A stretch of DNA of 33,453 nucleotides from an uncultured Clostridium sp. (GTDB lineage: Bacteria; Bacillota; Clostridia; TANB77; CAG-508), in NCBI GenBank assembly GCA_946495905.1, contig CAMMEP010000004.1, positions 1 through 33,453 of the forward strand. Direction: 5' to 3'. The notes beneath the pieces were generated by a model. That model saw only the letters and a program-made list of their open reading frames with translations, had not been told where the DNA came from and searched no databases. Both the position numbers and the translations under genes were made by a program. Positions 1 through 9,216 of the stretch are shown here, piece by piece. Each line of letters starts with the position of its first letter. Position 1 is the first letter of the stretch.

Positions 1-52
1 CACATATGTGTCGTTAACAGTTTGTAAACTTGTCGGTCCCCACCTTAAGCAC
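1..52 (+). repeat. Long foldback-repeat core, right half (copy C, truncated by window start)
   Basis: 17-52 acagtttgtaaacttgtcggtccccaccttaagcac is identical to 29963-29998 and matches the reverse complement of about 9081-9116 with 2 differences. Confidence 0.85.
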
Positions 53-103
53 TCCGACCTAAAATAAAAAATATATAAATTTATTTAAAGTAATAGAATT
101 ATA

Positions 104-138
104 TTTGTGCAAAACAAGCCCGTCCCCTTTTGCACAAA
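104..138. repeat. Short foldback repeat: core caagcccgtcccc between tttgtgcaaaa / ttttgcacaaa arms
   Basis: 11-bp perfect inverted arms (104-114 / 128-138) around a GGGGACGGGCTT-type core shared with 1928-1939. Confidence 0.75.
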
Positions 139-158
139 ATAGAAAGGAAAGTGATTGT

Positions 159-1820
159 ATGGGAGATGTTGAAATTGCAAGAGGCACAAAACTAGAGAAC
201 ATTCAAAAAATAGCAGAAAAGATAGGAGTAAAAGAAGAAGAACTAGAGACATATGGAAAATATAAAGCAAAAATTTCTTTGAAGGCATATGAACGATTAA
301 AAGAAAAGGAAAATGGAAAATTAGTATTAGTAACAGCAATAAATCCTACTCCACTAGGAGAAGGAAAAACAACAATGGCAATAGGACTTGCTGATGGACT
401 TCAAGAAATAGGAGAAAAGCCAATTTTAGCATTAAGAGAACCATCCTTAGGACCTGTATTTGGAATAAAAGGTGGTGCAGCAGGTGGAGGTCATTCACAG
501 ATTGCACCAATGGAAGATATTAATTTACATTTTACAGGAGATATACATGCAATAACATCTGCTAATAATTTACTTTCTGCGATGATAGATAACCATATTT
601 ATTTTGGAAATGAACTTGGATTTGACCGCGTAACATGGAAAAGATGTTTAGACTTAAATGATAGACAATTAAGAAAAGTGGAAACTGGTTTATCAGAAGA
701 AAAAAATATTGTACCAAGAGAAGATGGATTTGATATATCGGTTGCATCTGAAATTATGGCAATTTTTTGTTTAGCAACAGACATAAAAGACTTAAAAAGA
801 AGAATTGGAAATATTATTGTAGGCTATACAAAAGATGACAAACCAATCACAGCAAAAGATTTAAAGGCAGATGGAGCCTTAACAGTATTACTAAAAGATG
901 CTATTAATCCAAATTTAGTACAAACATTGGAACATACTCCTGCAATTGTACATGGAGGACCATTTGCTAATATTGCACATGGATGTAATAGTATTATTGC
1001 AACAAAATTAGCACTAAAACTAGGAGACTATGTTATAACAGAGGCAGGTTTTGGTGCAGACTTAGGAGCGGAAAAATTCCTAGACATTAAATGTAGAAAA
1101 GCAGAAATTAAGCCGGATGCAGTCGTTTGTGTAGCAACAATAAAAGCATTAAAATATCATGGTGGAATGCCAAAAGAAGAAATAAAAAATGAAAGTATTG
1201 AAGCATTAGAAAGAGGATTTAACAATCTTTTAAGACATGTAGATAATTTAAAAAATAAATATGGATTAAACGTAATAGTAGCAATTAATAAATATACACA
1301 TGATACTGAAAGAGAAATAGAGTTTTTAAGAAATAAATTAAAAGAACATGGAATAGAACTTAGTTTAGTAGAAAGCTGGGAAAAAGGTGGTAAAGGTGCT
1401 ACCGATTTAGCTAAAAAAATAGTGGAATTAACCCAAAAAGAATCTACTTTACAGTATGCATACAATCTAGAGGAAAGTATAAAAGATAAAATAAAAGATG
1501 TAGCAACAAAAATATATGGAGCAGAAGGAGTAGAATACACAGAAGCAGCGGAAGAAAAAATAGCACAAATAGAAAAAATGGGATATGGAAACTTACCTGT
1601 ATGTATCGCAAAAACACAATATTCATTCTCTGATGATCCAAAAAATTTAGAGTGCTTAGAACCATTTAAAATTCATGTGCAAGACATTATATTGAAATCT
1701 GGAGCAGAATTTGTAGTAGCAATTACAGGAAAAATTATGACAATGCCAGGACTTCCAAGAGTACCAGCAGCAGAACAAATAGATTTAGACGAAGAAGGAA
1801 ATATTGTAGGAATTTTTTAA
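159..1820 (+). CDS. fhs: Formate--tetrahydrofolate ligase
   Basis: Full-length FTHFS-like protein (TPLGEGKTT P-loop, GGAAGGGHSQ, PGLPRVPAAE). ATG at 159 behind a purine-rich RBS is preferred to the ORF-track start at 105, which lies in the foldback repeat. Confidence 0.96.
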   Translation: MGDVEIARGTKLENIQKIAEKIGVKEEELETYGKYKAKISLKAYERLKEKENGKLVLVTAINPTPLGEGKTTMAIGLADGLQEIGEKPILALREPSLGPVFGIKGGAAGGGHSQIAPMEDINLHFTGDIHAITSANNLLSAMIDNHIYFGNELGFDRVTWKRCLDLNDRQLRKVETGLSEEKNIVPREDGFDISVASEIMAIFCLATDIKDLKRRIGNIIVGYTKDDKPITAKDLKADGALTVLLKDAINPNLVQTLEHTPAIVHGGPFANIAHGCNSIIATKLALKLGDYVITEAGFGADLGAEKFLDIKCRKAEIKPDAVVCVATIKALKYHGGMPKEEIKNESIEALERGFNNLLRHVDNLKNKYGLNVIVAINKYTHDTEREIEFLRNKLKEHGIELSLVESWEKGGKGATDLAKKIVELTQKESTLQYAYNLEESIKDKIKDVATKIYGAEGVEYTEAAEEKIAQIEKMGYGNLPVCIAKTQYSFSDDPKNLECLEPFKIHVQDIILKSGAEFVVAITGKIMTMPGLPRVPAAEQIDLDEEGNIVGIF

Positions 1821-1847
1821 AAAATAATAAAAATAAATAAATTGTAT

Positions 1848-1907
1848 AATAACACCATTTTTGGATAAAATAATTTTAAAAATATTTTTGAAAAAGTGGT
1901 GTTATTT
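1848..1907 (+). terminator. Probable hairpin terminator after fhs
   Basis: aataacaccat / gtggtgttatt inverted repeat. Confidence 0.5.
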
Positions 1908-1963
1908 ATGTTAATTTTAGGACTATTGGGGACGGGCTTTGATTGACTTAAATTTGACATAAA
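1905..1963. repeat. Degenerate short foldback repeat, core ggggacgggcttt
   Basis: Core 1928-1940; flanking arms 1905-1927 and 1941-1963 pair at about 17 of 23 positions. Confidence 0.5.
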
Positions 1964-1983
1964 AAACACAGATGGAGGTTTGC

Positions 1984-2691
1984 ATGGCAGTCAAAGTAAA
2001 AAGAAATTTAAAAGCAATACTTATTATTCTTCTAGTAAGTACCATTTTTGTTTCCTATAATGTGTTCTTTCGAGGTAATGAAGCTTTAGCACTTTCGAAA
2101 TATGGCTCTCGAGGAGAAGAAGTAAGGACAATACAAACTAAACTAAAGAGATGGGGATATTATAATGGAAATGTAGATGGAATTTATGGAAGTCAAACAT
2201 TAGCGGCAGTAAAGAAATTTCAACAAAAAAATGGGTTGACGGTAGATGGAATTGCAGGAACAAAAACATTACAAGCGATGGGAATATTTAATTCTTCTTC
2301 TAGCTCTAGTTCTAGTAGTAATTCTAGCTCATCTACTAATTCCAGTGACTTAAATTTATTAAGTAGACTGGTATATGGAGAGGCGAGAGGAGAACCGTAT
2401 ACAGGACAAGTTGCAGTAGCAGCAGTAGTTCTAAATAGGGTAAAAAGTAGTTCTTTTCCAAATACAGTAGCTGGTGTAATTTATCAAAGTGGTGCATTTG
2501 ATGTGGTTAGTGATGGACAAATTAATTTAACACCAAATGAAACAGCTAAAAAAGCAGCACAAGATGCTTTAAATGGATGGGATCCAACGAATGGAGCAAT
2601 TTATTATTTTAATCCAAGTACTGCAACCAATAAATGGATATGGTCTAGGCCAATGACAGTAACCATAGGAAAGCATAGGTTTTGCAAATAA
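1984..2691 (+). CDS. sleB: Spore cortex-lytic enzyme / cell wall hydrolase SleB-like (PG-binding domain + Hydrolase_2)
   Basis: N-terminal signal anchor, SRGEEVRTIQTKLKRWGYYNGNVDGIYGSQT PG-binding repeat, Ser-rich linker, LVYGEARGEPYTGQVAVAAVVLNRV catalytic domain. Confidence 0.88.
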   Translation: MAVKVKRNLKAILIILLVSTIFVSYNVFFRGNEALALSKYGSRGEEVRTIQTKLKRWGYYNGNVDGIYGSQTLAAVKKFQQKNGLTVDGIAGTKTLQAMGIFNSSSSSSSSSNSSSSTNSSDLNLLSRLVYGEARGEPYTGQVAVAAVVLNRVKSSSFPNTVAGVIYQSGAFDVVSDGQINLTPNETAKKAAQDALNGWDPTNGAIYYFNPSTATNKWIWSRPMTVTIGKHRFCK

Positions 2692-2719
2692 AAAATAGAA
2701 AATAACCATATTCTACGTA

Positions 2720-2750
2720 AAAAAAGCACTTGAAAAAAGTGCTTTTTTCG
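2720..2750 (+). terminator. Rho-independent terminator
   Basis: aaaaaaagcacttgaaaaaagtgcttttttc. Confidence 0.85.
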
Positions 2751-2839
2751 TGTAAAATATAAGAGTTAAATATAATAAATAATTAAATATAGAAATAAAC
2801 ATAAAAATAAATAGTTAAGTATAAAAGGAATGAGGCAAA

Positions 2840-4243
2840 ATGGAAAAAACAGACATAAGTAATGAATTAAAATATATCGAAAAAGTGAAACAAATAAATG
2901 CAGGAAAAAATGCAAAATACTACATACTAACAATGGGATGTCAATTGAACGAAAATGATTCTGAAAAATTATGTGGTATGGTAGAAAAAATGGGCTATAC
3001 CAAAACAAAGGATATTTTCGATGCAGATTTAGTGTTATACAATACTTGTTGTGTAAGAGAAAATGCAGAAGAAAAGTTATTTGGAAAATTAGGAGAAGTA
3101 AAGAAATTGAAAGAAGCCAAAGGAACAATGATTGCCATTGGCGGATGTATGATGCAAGAGAAGCATATTGTGGAGAAAATAAAGAAAAGCTACAAATATG
3201 ATGTTATTTTTGGTACACATACATTACACAAATTTCCAGAAGATTTGTATCATGCCATGATGGAAAATAAAAAAATTACCGACATATTAGATATTGATGG
3301 AGAAATAATTGAAGGACTACCAATTAAAAGAGAAGATACCATACGTGCATCGGTTACCATTATGAATGGATGTAATAATTTTTGCACCTATTGTATTGTA
3401 CCTTATGTAAGAGGCAGAGAAAGAAGTAGATTACCAGAAGATATTTTAAGAGAAATAAAGGAATTAGCAGAAAAAGGATACAAAGAAATTACTTTATTAG
3501 GACAAAATGTAAATTCCTATATGCGAGTAGAAAGAGAAAAAGGATTATGTACTTCTAACATAGATTCTTTTGCAAAACTTTTAAGAGCAGTAAATGAAAT
3601 AGAAGGAATCGAAAAAATCCGATTTGTATCACCACATCCAAAGGATTTCACCGAAGATGTTATTGAAGCAATACGTGATTGTGATAAAGTGTCTAAATTT
3701 ATTCATTTGCCATTACAATCGGGAAGTACAGAAGTTCTAAAAGCAATGAACAGAGTGTATACAAAAGAACAATATTTAACTTTAGTAGATAAAATGAAAG
3801 AAATGATTCCAGATGTTAAATTTTCTACGGATATCATTGTAGGATTTCCAGGAGAAACGGAAGAAGACTTTGAAGATACCCTTGATGCAGTAAGAAAAGT
3901 AAAATTTGAGCAAATATTCATGTTTATTTATTCAAGAAGAGTAGGAACACCAGCAGATAAGATGGAAAATCAAATTCCAGAAGAAATAAAACATAAAAGA
4001 TTTGATCGTTTAAAAGCTTTATATGAAGAAATTTTAGTGGAAAATAATAACAAGTACATAGGCACTATTCATAACATTTTAGTAGAAGGATTTAGCAAAA
4101 CAAATGAAAAATTACTTACTGGTAGAACCGATACAAATAAAGTTGTTGTATGGGAAGGAGACAATAATTTAATAGGAAAAGTAGTACCAATCAAAATTGT
4201 GTCAGAACACATGTGGTATTTAAAAGGAGAATTACAAAATTAG
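2840..4243 (+). CDS. miaB: tRNA-2-methylthio-N6-dimethylallyladenosine synthase
   Basis: UPF0004 N-terminus (TMGCQLNENDSE), radical SAM CxxxCxxC (GCNNFCTYCIVPYVRGRERSR), TRAM C-terminus. Confidence 0.95.
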   Translation: MEKTDISNELKYIEKVKQINAGKNAKYYILTMGCQLNENDSEKLCGMVEKMGYTKTKDIFDADLVLYNTCCVRENAEEKLFGKLGEVKKLKEAKGTMIAIGGCMMQEKHIVEKIKKSYKYDVIFGTHTLHKFPEDLYHAMMENKKITDILDIDGEIIEGLPIKREDTIRASVTIMNGCNNFCTYCIVPYVRGRERSRLPEDILREIKELAEKGYKEITLLGQNVNSYMRVEREKGLCTSNIDSFAKLLRAVNEIEGIEKIRFVSPHPKDFTEDVIEAIRDCDKVSKFIHLPLQSGSTEVLKAMNRVYTKEQYLTLVDKMKEMIPDVKFSTDIIVGFPGETEEDFEDTLDAVRKVKFEQIFMFIYSRRVGTPADKMENQIPEEIKHKRFDRLKALYEEILVENNNKYIGTIHNILVEGFSKTNEKLLTGRTDTNKVVVWEGDNNLIGKVVPIKIVSEHMWYLKGELQN

Positions 4244-4310
4244 AAAAAAGAGATGTTAGTAAAGAAATACCAAGCAGAAATTAAGAAATAAGTATAGGAG
4301 ATGAATAAAC

Positions 4311-6926
4311 ATGGCAGAGTACTCACCAATGATGCAACATTATTTAGAAACAAAAAACAAATATAAAGATTGCATTTTATTTTATCGATTAGGGGATTTT
4401 TATGAGATGTTCTTTGATGATGCAATTAATGTGTCTAGAGAACTAGAACTTACTTTAACGGGAAAGGAATGTGGACAAGAAGAACGTGCCCCAATGTGTG
4501 GCATTCCTTATCATGCAGCAGATACCTACATTGCAAGACTTATTTCAAAAGGATATAAAGTAGCTATTTGTGAACAATTAGAAGATCCTAAAAAAGCAAA
4601 AGGAATGGTAAAAAGGGATGTAATAAGAGTAGTAACTCCAGGAACTGTAATAGAAGCTAATTTGCTAGAGGATAAAAAGAATAACTATATTATGTGTGTC
4701 TATAAAAATGGAATTTATTTTGGACTTACGGTTTGTGATGTAACGACTGGAGATTTTAGAACAACAGAAATAAAAGAAAACAATAATTTTGCAGTACTCT
4801 TAGATGAGATTTCCAAATATTCTCCTGCAGAACTTGTCGTAAATCCAATGCTATATGACTGCAGTGAAGAAATAGCAAAAATAAGAGAAAGATTCGATAT
4901 CTATATTACAAGATTAGAAGAAAGCGAATTTACCGATAATTATGAAAATTTATGTGCAAGATACAAAATACTAGATGACGAAGAAAAGCAAATTGATGAT
5001 ATCGCAAACTACATGTTAGCGGTAGCATCAACAAATGCACTACTTTCGTATTTATTAGAAACACAAAAAAACAGCTTAGACCATATCAATCGATTAATTA
5101 TCTATAGTACTACCAAATATATGGCACTAGATATTAATGCAAGAAGAAATCTAGAAATTACAGAAAAATTAAGAGATAAATCCAAAAAAGGAACCTTATT
5201 ATGGGTATTAGATAAATCTGCTACTTCTATGGGAGGAAGGCTAATCCGAAGATGGCTAAATAACCCACTTGTAGATGAAAGGCAAATTAATAAAAGATTG
5301 GATGCTGTGCAAGAACTAAAAGATAATATTATACTAAGAGGGGACTTAACAGATAGTCTAAAGAAAGTATATGATATAGAAAGATTGGCAGGAAAAATAT
5401 CTTATGGAAGTGCCAATGGAAGGGATTTAATATCTCTTAAAAATTCAGCAAAGCAATTACCAGATATCAAAAAAATATTAGCCGAAGCAAAATCTAGTTT
5501 ACTTACGGAGCTATATTCAGAATTAGACACGTTAGATGATATCTATGAAATCATTGATAAGACTATTGTAGAAGAACCACCAATTAGCGTAAAAGAAGGT
5601 GGACTTATTAAACTTGGATATGACGAAGAAATTGACAAATTAAAGACAGCCACAACGGATGGCAAGAATTGGATTATTCAGTTAGAAGCGGAAGAAAGAG
5701 AAAAAACAGGAATAAAAGGACTAAAAGTTGGATTTAACAAAGTATTTGGTTACTATATTGAAGTTACGAAATCAAATATAGGATTGGTTCCAGATAGATA
5801 TATTAGAAAACAAACCTTAACCAATGGAGAGCGATATATTACAGAAGAGCTAAAAAACTTAGAAAATCAAATTCTAGGTGCAGAAGAAAAAGTAGTCAAT
5901 TTAGAATATAACGTATTTGTAGAAGTAAGAGACAAAATCGAAGCACAAGTAGAACGATTACAAAAATCAGCAGGAATTATAGCAATGCTAGATGGCTTAT
6001 GCTCTTTTGCAACCGTAGCAGAAGATTTAAACTATGTAAGACCACAAGTAGATAACAGTGGCATAATTGATATCAAAGATGGACGTCATCCTGTCATAGA
6101 AAAAATTCTACCAAGTGGAAGTTTTGTGCAAAATGATGCATATTTAGATAAGGGAGAGAATAGACTAGCTATTATAACAGGACCAAACATGGCAGGAAAA
6201 TCCACTTACATGAGACAAGTAGCATTAATTACCTTAATGGCACAATGTGGAAGCTTTGTACCAGCATCTTATGCAAGAATCGGTGTGGTAGATAAAATAT
6301 TCACCAGGGTAGGAGCATCGGACGACTTAAGCATGGGACAAAGTACATTTATGGTAGAAATGATGGAAGTAGCACAAATTTTAAAAGAAGCAACCAACAA
6401 TAGCTTAGTAATATTAGATGAAATAGGAAGAGGAACCTCTACGTATGATGGACTATCTATCGCATGGGCAGTAGCAGAATATATTTCAGATAGTGAAAAA
6501 TGCGGAGCAAAGACCCTATTTGCTACCCATTACCATGAACTAACTGACCTAGAAAATAAACTAGAAGGAGTAAAAAACTACTCTGTTGCAGTAAAAGAAA
6601 AAGGAGAAGATATCATCTTCTTAAGAAAAATAGTAAAAGGCGGAACAGACGAAAGCTATGGAGTACATGTAGCAAAACTTGCAGGAGTACCACAAGTCGT
6701 AACCAAAAGAGCAAACGAAATCCTAAAATCCATCGAAAGAAAAAATGTACTAAATAACAAAAAGATGGAAAAACAAGAAAAAGGTGTAGCAGATGGACAA
6801 CTTACCATGTACAACTACAAATTAGCCGAAATAGCACACGAACTCGACAAAGTCGACGTAAACGACTTAACGCCAATCGAAGCATTAAACACACTTGTAA
6901 AAATAAAAGAAAAAATGTCGTCATAG
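4311..6926 (+). CDS. mutS: DNA mismatch repair protein MutS
   Basis: Domain I GDFYEMF motif, Walker A GPNMAGKST, LDEIGRGTSTYDG, 871 aa. Confidence 0.98.
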   Translation: MAEYSPMMQHYLETKNKYKDCILFYRLGDFYEMFFDDAINVSRELELTLTGKECGQEERAPMCGIPYHAADTYIARLISKGYKVAICEQLEDPKKAKGMVKRDVIRVVTPGTVIEANLLEDKKNNYIMCVYKNGIYFGLTVCDVTTGDFRTTEIKENNNFAVLLDEISKYSPAELVVNPMLYDCSEEIAKIRERFDIYITRLEESEFTDNYENLCARYKILDDEEKQIDDIANYMLAVASTNALLSYLLETQKNSLDHINRLIIYSTTKYMALDINARRNLEITEKLRDKSKKGTLLWVLDKSATSMGGRLIRRWLNNPLVDERQINKRLDAVQELKDNIILRGDLTDSLKKVYDIERLAGKISYGSANGRDLISLKNSAKQLPDIKKILAEAKSSLLTELYSELDTLDDIYEIIDKTIVEEPPISVKEGGLIKLGYDEEIDKLKTATTDGKNWIIQLEAEEREKTGIKGLKVGFNKVFGYYIEVTKSNIGLVPDRYIRKQTLTNGERYITEELKNLENQILGAEEKVVNLEYNVFVEVRDKIEAQVERLQKSAGIIAMLDGLCSFATVAEDLNYVRPQVDNSGIIDIKDGRHPVIEKILPSGSFVQNDAYLDKGENRLAIITGPNMAGKSTYMRQVALITLMAQCGSFVPASYARIGVVDKIFTRVGASDDLSMGQSTFMVEMMEVAQILKEATNNSLVILDEIGRGTSTYDGLSIAWAVAEYISDSEKCGAKTLFATHYHELTDLENKLEGVKNYSVAVKEKGEDIIFLRKIVKGGTDESYGVHVAKLAGVPQVVTKRANEILKSIERKNVLNNKKMEKQEKGVADGQLTMYNYKLAEIAHELDKVDVNDLTPIEALNTLVKIKEKMSS

Positions 6927-7084
6927 GGACAGGCCAAAAAACGACAAAGTTGTCGCTAATTACTAATTGGGGACAGTCCCCAATTAGAGAAAAAACAAAA
7001 AAAGGGACAGATTTGGTTCTAAGAAAAAAGTCAAGCCTGTCCCTTTTTAGAAAAAATCGGACAAAAAAGCCTGTCCCCAATTAG
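6926..7084. repeat. Cluster of short foldback repeats (at least 4-5 GGGGACAG / CCTGTCCCC cores, partly nested)
   Basis: gggacaggcc (6926-6935); ctaattggggacagtccccaattag near-perfect palindrome (6963-6987); agggacag (7003-7010); aagcctgtccc (7033-7043); cctgtccccaattag (7070-7084). Confidence 0.85.
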
Positions 7085-7100
7085 GAAAAGGAGGAATAGT

Positions 7101-8687
7101 ATGAAAGCACTAGAAAAGTTTAAAGAAGATAAAGAAAAAAATATACTTGCATGTAAATATAAAAATGAAGTGCGAGCATTAGATTTTGAAGTAGAAAATC
7201 TAGAAGATGTTGTACCAATTGATATTACAACAAGAGACGGAAGAAGAGTATACCAAAGAGGAATATTATATATTATGGGAATGGCATTTAATAGAGTTTA
7301 TCCAAAAGCACTTCTTACCGTTAATTGCCAACTTTCAAATTCTATTTTTTGTAGTGTAGAAAATATGAAAGTTACAAATGAAATGATTAATAACATTAAA
7401 AGAGAGATGCAAGACATTGTAGATAGCAATCTACCAATAAAGAAAATAGAAATGTCAAAAGAGGAAGCGGAGAAGTTCTACCAAAAAGAGAAAACGCTAA
7501 GAGGTAGACTTCAATTAGATAATAAATATAAAGACGAAGTTTCTTTATATTTCTGTGAAAACTATTATAATTATTTTTATGGAGTTATGCCAATTAGCAC
7601 AGAATATATTAAACTTTTTGATGTCATAAAATATCATGATGGCTTTTTACTTAGATATCCTGATAAAAGAACGCCTAACAAAATAGATAAATATATAGAA
7701 ACGAAAAAGCTTTTACATACATTAGAGGAATATGAAGATATTCATAATGTTTTAGATATTAACACAATCTATAAATTAAATAAGAAAATTGAGCAAGGTG
7801 GAGAAAAAGAGCTAATTCTACTAGCAGAGGCATTGCATGAAAAGAAAATATCGGATATTGCAGATAAAATAGTAAAAAGAAAAGGCATAAAAATGATATT
7901 AATTGCAGGACCATCTTCTTCTGGAAAGACTACTTTTGCGCAAAGACTAGGAATTCAGCTAAAATTAAATGGCATAAAACCACTTACCATTTCGGTAGAT
8001 AATTATTTTGTTGAAAGAAAAGATACACCAAAAGATGCAAATGGAAAATATGATTTTGAAAGACTAGAAGCTATTGATTTGGATTTATTTAATGATCATT
8101 TGACAAAACTTTTAAATGGAGAAGAAATAGATGTTCCAACATTCGATTTTAAAGAAGGCACAAAGAAATACAATGGCGAAAAAATGAAAATGAGAAGTAA
8201 TGAAGTACTAGTAATAGAAGGAATCCATTGCTTGAATGACAAGCTTACAGCTTCTATTCCAAAAGAGCAAAAATACAAGATATATATTAGTGCACTTACT
8301 GTACTAAACATAGATTATTATAATAGAATTTCAACAACAGATACAAGATTAATAAGAAGATTAGTTAGGGATTATAATTTTAGAGGATATGATGCGTTAC
8401 ACACACTACAAAACTGGGATATGGTAAATCGTGGTGAAGAAAACTATATATTTCCATTCCAAGAAGAAGCAGACAGTATGTTTAATACATCATTAATATA
8501 CGAAATTTCAGTACTAAAAAAATATGCAATGCCACTTCTAAAAGCAATAGACAATACACATCCAGAATATTCAGAAGCGCAAAGTTTATACGAACTTTTA
8601 AAATATTTTGATGATATTGGAGATGAATATATACCAAAGAATTCATTGCTTAGGGAGTTTATTGGTGGCAGTATATTTAATGTATAG
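7101..8687 (+). CDS. Nucleoside kinase, uridine kinase/phosphoribulokinase family, with N-terminal ThrRS-like region
   Basis: GPSSSGKTTFAQRL Walker A, DNYFVERKDTPKDANGKYDFERLEAIDL; 528-aa architecture. Confidence 0.88.
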   Translation: MKALEKFKEDKEKNILACKYKNEVRALDFEVENLEDVVPIDITTRDGRRVYQRGILYIMGMAFNRVYPKALLTVNCQLSNSIFCSVENMKVTNEMINNIKREMQDIVDSNLPIKKIEMSKEEAEKFYQKEKTLRGRLQLDNKYKDEVSLYFCENYYNYFYGVMPISTEYIKLFDVIKYHDGFLLRYPDKRTPNKIDKYIETKKLLHTLEEYEDIHNVLDINTIYKLNKKIEQGGEKELILLAEALHEKKISDIADKIVKRKGIKMILIAGPSSSGKTTFAQRLGIQLKLNGIKPLTISVDNYFVERKDTPKDANGKYDFERLEAIDLDLFNDHLTKLLNGEEIDVPTFDFKEGTKKYNGEKMKMRSNEVLVIEGIHCLNDKLTASIPKEQKYKIYISALTVLNIDYYNRISTTDTRLIRRLVRDYNFRGYDALHTLQNWDMVNRGEENYIFPFQEEADSMFNTSLIYEISVLKKYAMPLLKAIDNTHPEYSEAQSLYELLKYFDDIGDEYIPKNSLLREFIGGSIFNV

Positions 8688-8701
8688 GTGGTTGGAAAAG
8701 A

Positions 8702-9010
8702 ATGGGAAGAAAATTTACAGAAATTGATGAAGAATTTATTTGTGAAAATTGCGGCACAAAAGTGAAACCATTAGGATATTCTTGCAGAAATCATTGCCCA
8801 AATTGCTTACATTCGAAACATGTGGATATCAATCCAGGAGATAGAGAAGAAAGTTGTCATGGAATGTTAGAGCCAATTGGAGCAGAAATAGATAGCAAAA
8901 AAGGATATGTTATCCTTTTTAGATGCAAAAAATGTGGTGCCATTAGAAGAAATAAAGCAGCAAAAGATGACAATATGGACTTAATCATAAAATTAACAGC
9001 GAGACACTAA
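8702..9010 (+). CDS. RNHCP domain-containing zinc-ribbon protein
   Basis: SCRNHCPNCLHSKHVD...GDREESCHGMLEPIG and C-terminal CxxC. Confidence 0.88.
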   Translation: MGRKFTEIDEEFICENCGTKVKPLGYSCRNHCPNCLHSKHVDINPGDREESCHGMLEPIGAEIDSKKGYVILFRCKKCGAIRRNKAAKDDNMDLIIKLTARH

Positions 9011-9044
9011 AACGATTAGTTGTTATAAATCACAGTTTGTTTTT

Positions 9045-9198
9045 AGAGAAGAAGTATATATTTTTTATTTTTGATTTCCGTGCTTAAGGTGGGGACCAAC
9101 AAGTCTACAAACTGTTAAACTGAGCGAATGTGAAGTTTGTACAGTTTGTACGATGTTGGGGGCCGGAAATAAAAATAAAAAATATATACTTCTTCTCT
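9045..9198. repeat. Long foldback repeat, copy A (core in reverse orientation)
   Basis: Arms agagaagaagtatatattttttattttt (9045-9072) / reverse complement 9171-9198, 28 bp perfect, plus 7 further bp after a 1-nt bulge; core 9081-9163. Confidence 0.92.
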
Positions 9199-9216
9199 AT
9201 ATAACTGTGAAATTTT

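Noticed and set aside
85-339. Antisense ORF track entries on the minus strand (e.g. 85-339, 562-747, 2766-3128, 6802-7080, 29037-29288)
   Set aside because: They lie opposite well-supported conserved CDSs or repeats, have low-complexity Leu/Phe/Ser-rich translations typical of antisense to AT-rich genes, and lack convincing RBSs
2294-2345. Ser/Asn-rich repeat tract in sleB as a contingency repeat
   Set aside because: Mixed TCT/AGC/AGT codons with no long mononucleotide or unit repeat; ordinary linker between domains
2971-3201. Plus-strand 76-aa ORF inside miaB
   Set aside because: Out-of-frame with the strongly conserved MiaB sequence
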